From positions 1-6,988 of the forward strand of contig CADCQZ010000312.1 in the NCBI GenBank assembly GCA_902803675.1: 6,988 nt of DNA, written 5' to 3'. Shown here in pieces: positions 5,678 to 6,988 of the stretch (positions are counted from its first letter, which is position 1; each line of letters starts with the position of its first letter). The notes under the pieces were generated by a model, which had not been told where the DNA came from, did no database searches, and saw only the letters and a list, made by a program, of their open reading frames with translations. This DNA comes from an uncultured Eubacteriales bacterium (GTDB lineage: Bacteria > Bacillota_A > Clostridia > Christensenellales > Aristaeellaceae). The translations under genes were made by a program, and so were the position numbers.

Positions 5678-6519
5678 CCGGGGGAAGCCTCCCGGGCTTT
5701 CCCGGCGTATCGCCGTTCGGGCTGGGCACCACCGGGTTCTGGTCGGGATACCGCCCGGGCGCGGCCCAATGCATCCGGGAGGCGGTGGAGGTGTACGGCC
5801 TGAGCGTCATCGACACGGCGGAGATGTACGGGGACGGGCGCAGTGAGACGGCCCTGGGGGAGGTGATACGCACCATCCCCAGGGACCGTCTCTTCATCAC
5901 GGACAAGATCCTGCCCGGGAACGCGACGGAAAAAGGATTCAGAAAAAGCCTCCTCGCCAGCCTCAAACGGCTGGGAACGGATCATATCGATCTGTACCTC
6001 CTGCACTGGCGGGAGAACGCGGACCTTGGGTTTCTGGCGCGCGCCATGGAGGACGCCGTTGGGGAAGGGCTGATAAAGCACTGGGGCGTGTCCAATTTCG
6101 ATACGGCGGACCTCATGGATCTGCTCAGTGTCCGATATGGGGACCGCTGCTTCTGCGACCAGATCTTTTACAGCGTGTACGAGCGCGGGTGCGAAACGCA
6201 GCTGCTGCCCTTCATGAAGGCGCACGGCATCCTGCCCATGGCCTACTCGTCCCTGGGATCGAATTACCGCCCCCATCCGGATATCCGTCAAAACCGGGCG
6301 GTCATGGACCTGTGCCGCAGGACGGGGATCGCCCCGGAGGCGCTGATGCTCCGGTTCATCGCGGACAACGGGGCCTGCGCCCTGTTCAGTACCTCGTCCG
6401 TCAGCCATCTCAGGGCCGATCTCCAGAGCGTCCCGGACGATGCTGCCGAAAAGTTCCGAAAGCTCGCGGACCGGGAGTTCCCCGCGCCGGATCACATCTA
6501 TCCCCTGGTCAAGATATGA
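5671..6519 (+). CDS. Aldo/keto reductase
   Basis: NAD(P)H-dependent oxidoreductase that reduces aldehydes or ketones; the substrate cannot be told from sequence. At 282 residues it is complete and near the usual AKR length. The catalytic tetrad is intact: Asp48 and Tyr53 in VIDTAEMYG (46-54), Lys79 in FITDKI (75-80) and His112 in LYLLHWR (108-114). WGVSNF (138-143) and CDQIFYSVYERG (162-173) are standard barrel-strand motifs. The C-terminal cofactor-binding region is less typical: where many AKRs read 'IPG(S/T)' this one has LFSTSSVSHLRAD (238-250). The start overlaps the Gpx stop by seven bases (ATGCTGA) with only a weak AAGG upstream, so translation probably depends on ribosomes finishing gpx. 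Together with Gpx it suggests detoxification of peroxides and reactive carbonyls. Confidence 0.93.
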   Translation: MLTGGSLPGFPGVSPFGLGTTGFWSGYRPGAAQCIREAVEVYGLSVIDTAEMYGDGRSETALGEVIRTIPRDRLFITDKILPGNATEKGFRKSLLASLKRLGTDHIDLYLLHWRENADLGFLARAMEDAVGEGLIKHWGVSNFDTADLMDLLSVRYGDRCFCDQIFYSVYERGCETQLLPFMKAHGILPMAYSSLGSNYRPHPDIRQNRAVMDLCRRTGIAPEALMLRFIADNGACALFSTSSVSHLRADLQSVPDDAAEKFRKLADREFPAPDHIYPLVKI

Positions 6520-6546
6520 ACGTTTCAAGAGAGGACATCCAGGATC

Positions 6547-6988
6547 ATGAACAGTGCTGCTGAGACTTTCGATCTTCAGGATTATTTGACAAAAGGCGTG
6601 GAGCGCGTGGTGGCCGAGGCGGTCAGGGCAACGCTCAAAAACCCGCGGGAGAGCGTGTTCATGGCCCGGTTCGCCGCGGCCAGCCGTGCGGCCTCCCGCA
6701 GGCGGATGAAGGCGGAGGAGTCGGGATCGCACGTGCCTCCCTTCCTGATCGCGAGCATCACCAGCCGGTGCAATCTGCACTGCGCGGGATGCTATTCACG
6801 GTGCAATCACTCCACCGTGGACTCATCTCCCGTCAGGCAGCTGACGGCGGAGGAATGGCTCAGGATCTTCGGGGAAGCGTTTGATATGGGCATCAGTTTC
6901 ATCCTCCTGGCGGGGGGCGAGCCCCTGCTGAGAAGGGATGTCATCAAGGCCGCGGGGAAAACGCCCGACATCCTGTTCCCGATCTTCA
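6547..6988 (+). CDS. Radical SAM protein (N-terminal part, runs off right edge)
   Basis: The frame from the ATG at 6547 stays open to the window end, giving 147 residues. It contains the radical SAM signature CNLHCAGC (Cys75, Cys79, Cys82; CxxxCxxC), which binds the [4Fe-4S] cluster that cleaves S-adenosylmethionine, followed by the SAM-binding motif AGGEPLLRRD (122-131). An extra cysteine, Cys86, lies just after the cluster motif (CYSRC). The first ~70 residues are a basic and hydrophilic helical extension before the barrel, longer than in minimal radical SAM enzymes. The start is 27 bases after the aldo/keto reductase stop; GAGAGGA lies 11 bases upstream and a closer AGGA two bases upstream. 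Without the C-terminal half, which would show any SPASM or other auxiliary-cluster domain, the reaction cannot be assigned. It is likely the fifth gene of the operon. Confidence 0.88.
   Translation, partial: MNSAAETFDLQDYLTKGVERVVAEAVRATLKNPRESVFMARFAAASRAASRRRMKAEESGSHVPPFLIASITSRCNLHCAGCYSRCNHSTVDSSPVRQLTAEEWLRIFGEAFDMGISFILLAGGEPLLRRDVIKAAGKTPDILFPIF

Noticed and set aside
6516..6563. 15-codon frame starting in the reductase stop (ATGA) and ending inside the radical SAM gene, with a Cys-Cys end
   Set aside because: It has no ribosome binding site and is too short to judge. A leader peptide or substrate role cannot be supported from this sequence.
5593..6780. 395-codon minus-strand open frame opposite the aldo/keto reductase
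   Set aside because: It is antisense to an intact reductase with all catalytic residues; composition is typical of a mirror frame and there is no credible start context.

Overview
The window is high-GC, tightly packed bacterial DNA. The gene content suggests a GC-rich member of the Clostridia (Bacillota), such as an uncultivated gut or rumen lineage: a PepF/M3 oligopeptidase, an AzlC-type exporter, a DUF3887-alpha/beta hydrolase, a DUF3990 protein, a cysteine glutathione peroxidase and a radical SAM protein, nearly all with AGGAG-type ribosome binding sites. This placement is inferred from gene families and base composition; no phylogenetic marker gene is present. No RNA genes, CRISPR arrays, insertion sequences or phage genes were found.

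Layout: two divergent gene clusters flank a 335-base control region (about 3590-3924). Leftward, on the minus strand, lie a secreted DUF3887-alpha/beta hydrolase (2246-3589), oligoendopeptidase F (382-2196) and the first half of an azlC-like branched-chain amino-acid exporter subunit that runs off the left edge (1-368). Peptide cleavage followed by amino-acid export is a sensible pairing for a peptide-fermenting anaerobe. Rightward, on the plus strand, five genes are overlapped or spaced by 27 bases or less: a DUF3990 protein with an ADP-ribosyltransferase-like pattern (3925-4479), a small serine esterase (4463-5119), a glutathione peroxidase (5132-5677), an aldo/keto reductase (5671-6519) and the N-terminal part of a radical SAM enzyme (6547 to the right edge).

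The control region is the most structured non-coding DNA. It has a near-consensus sigma-70-type promoter (TTGACG, 17 bases, TATCAT) for the rightward operon, preceded by a perfect 15-base direct repeat with a 26-base period. On the other side it has a weaker minus-strand promoter candidate and a GC-rich leader with competing hairpins ahead of the hydrolase. The direct repeat sits between the two promoters and is a good candidate for a shared regulator site.

Functional reading (inference): the rightward operon resembles a stress or detoxification unit, with peroxide reduction by Gpx, carbonyl reduction by the aldo/keto reductase and ester hydrolysis. Its leading gene may be an ADP-ribosyltransferase-fold protein of unknown target, translationally coupled to the esterase. 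I found no established defence or toxin-antitoxin system. The DUF3990-esterase coupling and the repeat-flanked divergent promoter are the parts most worth following up.
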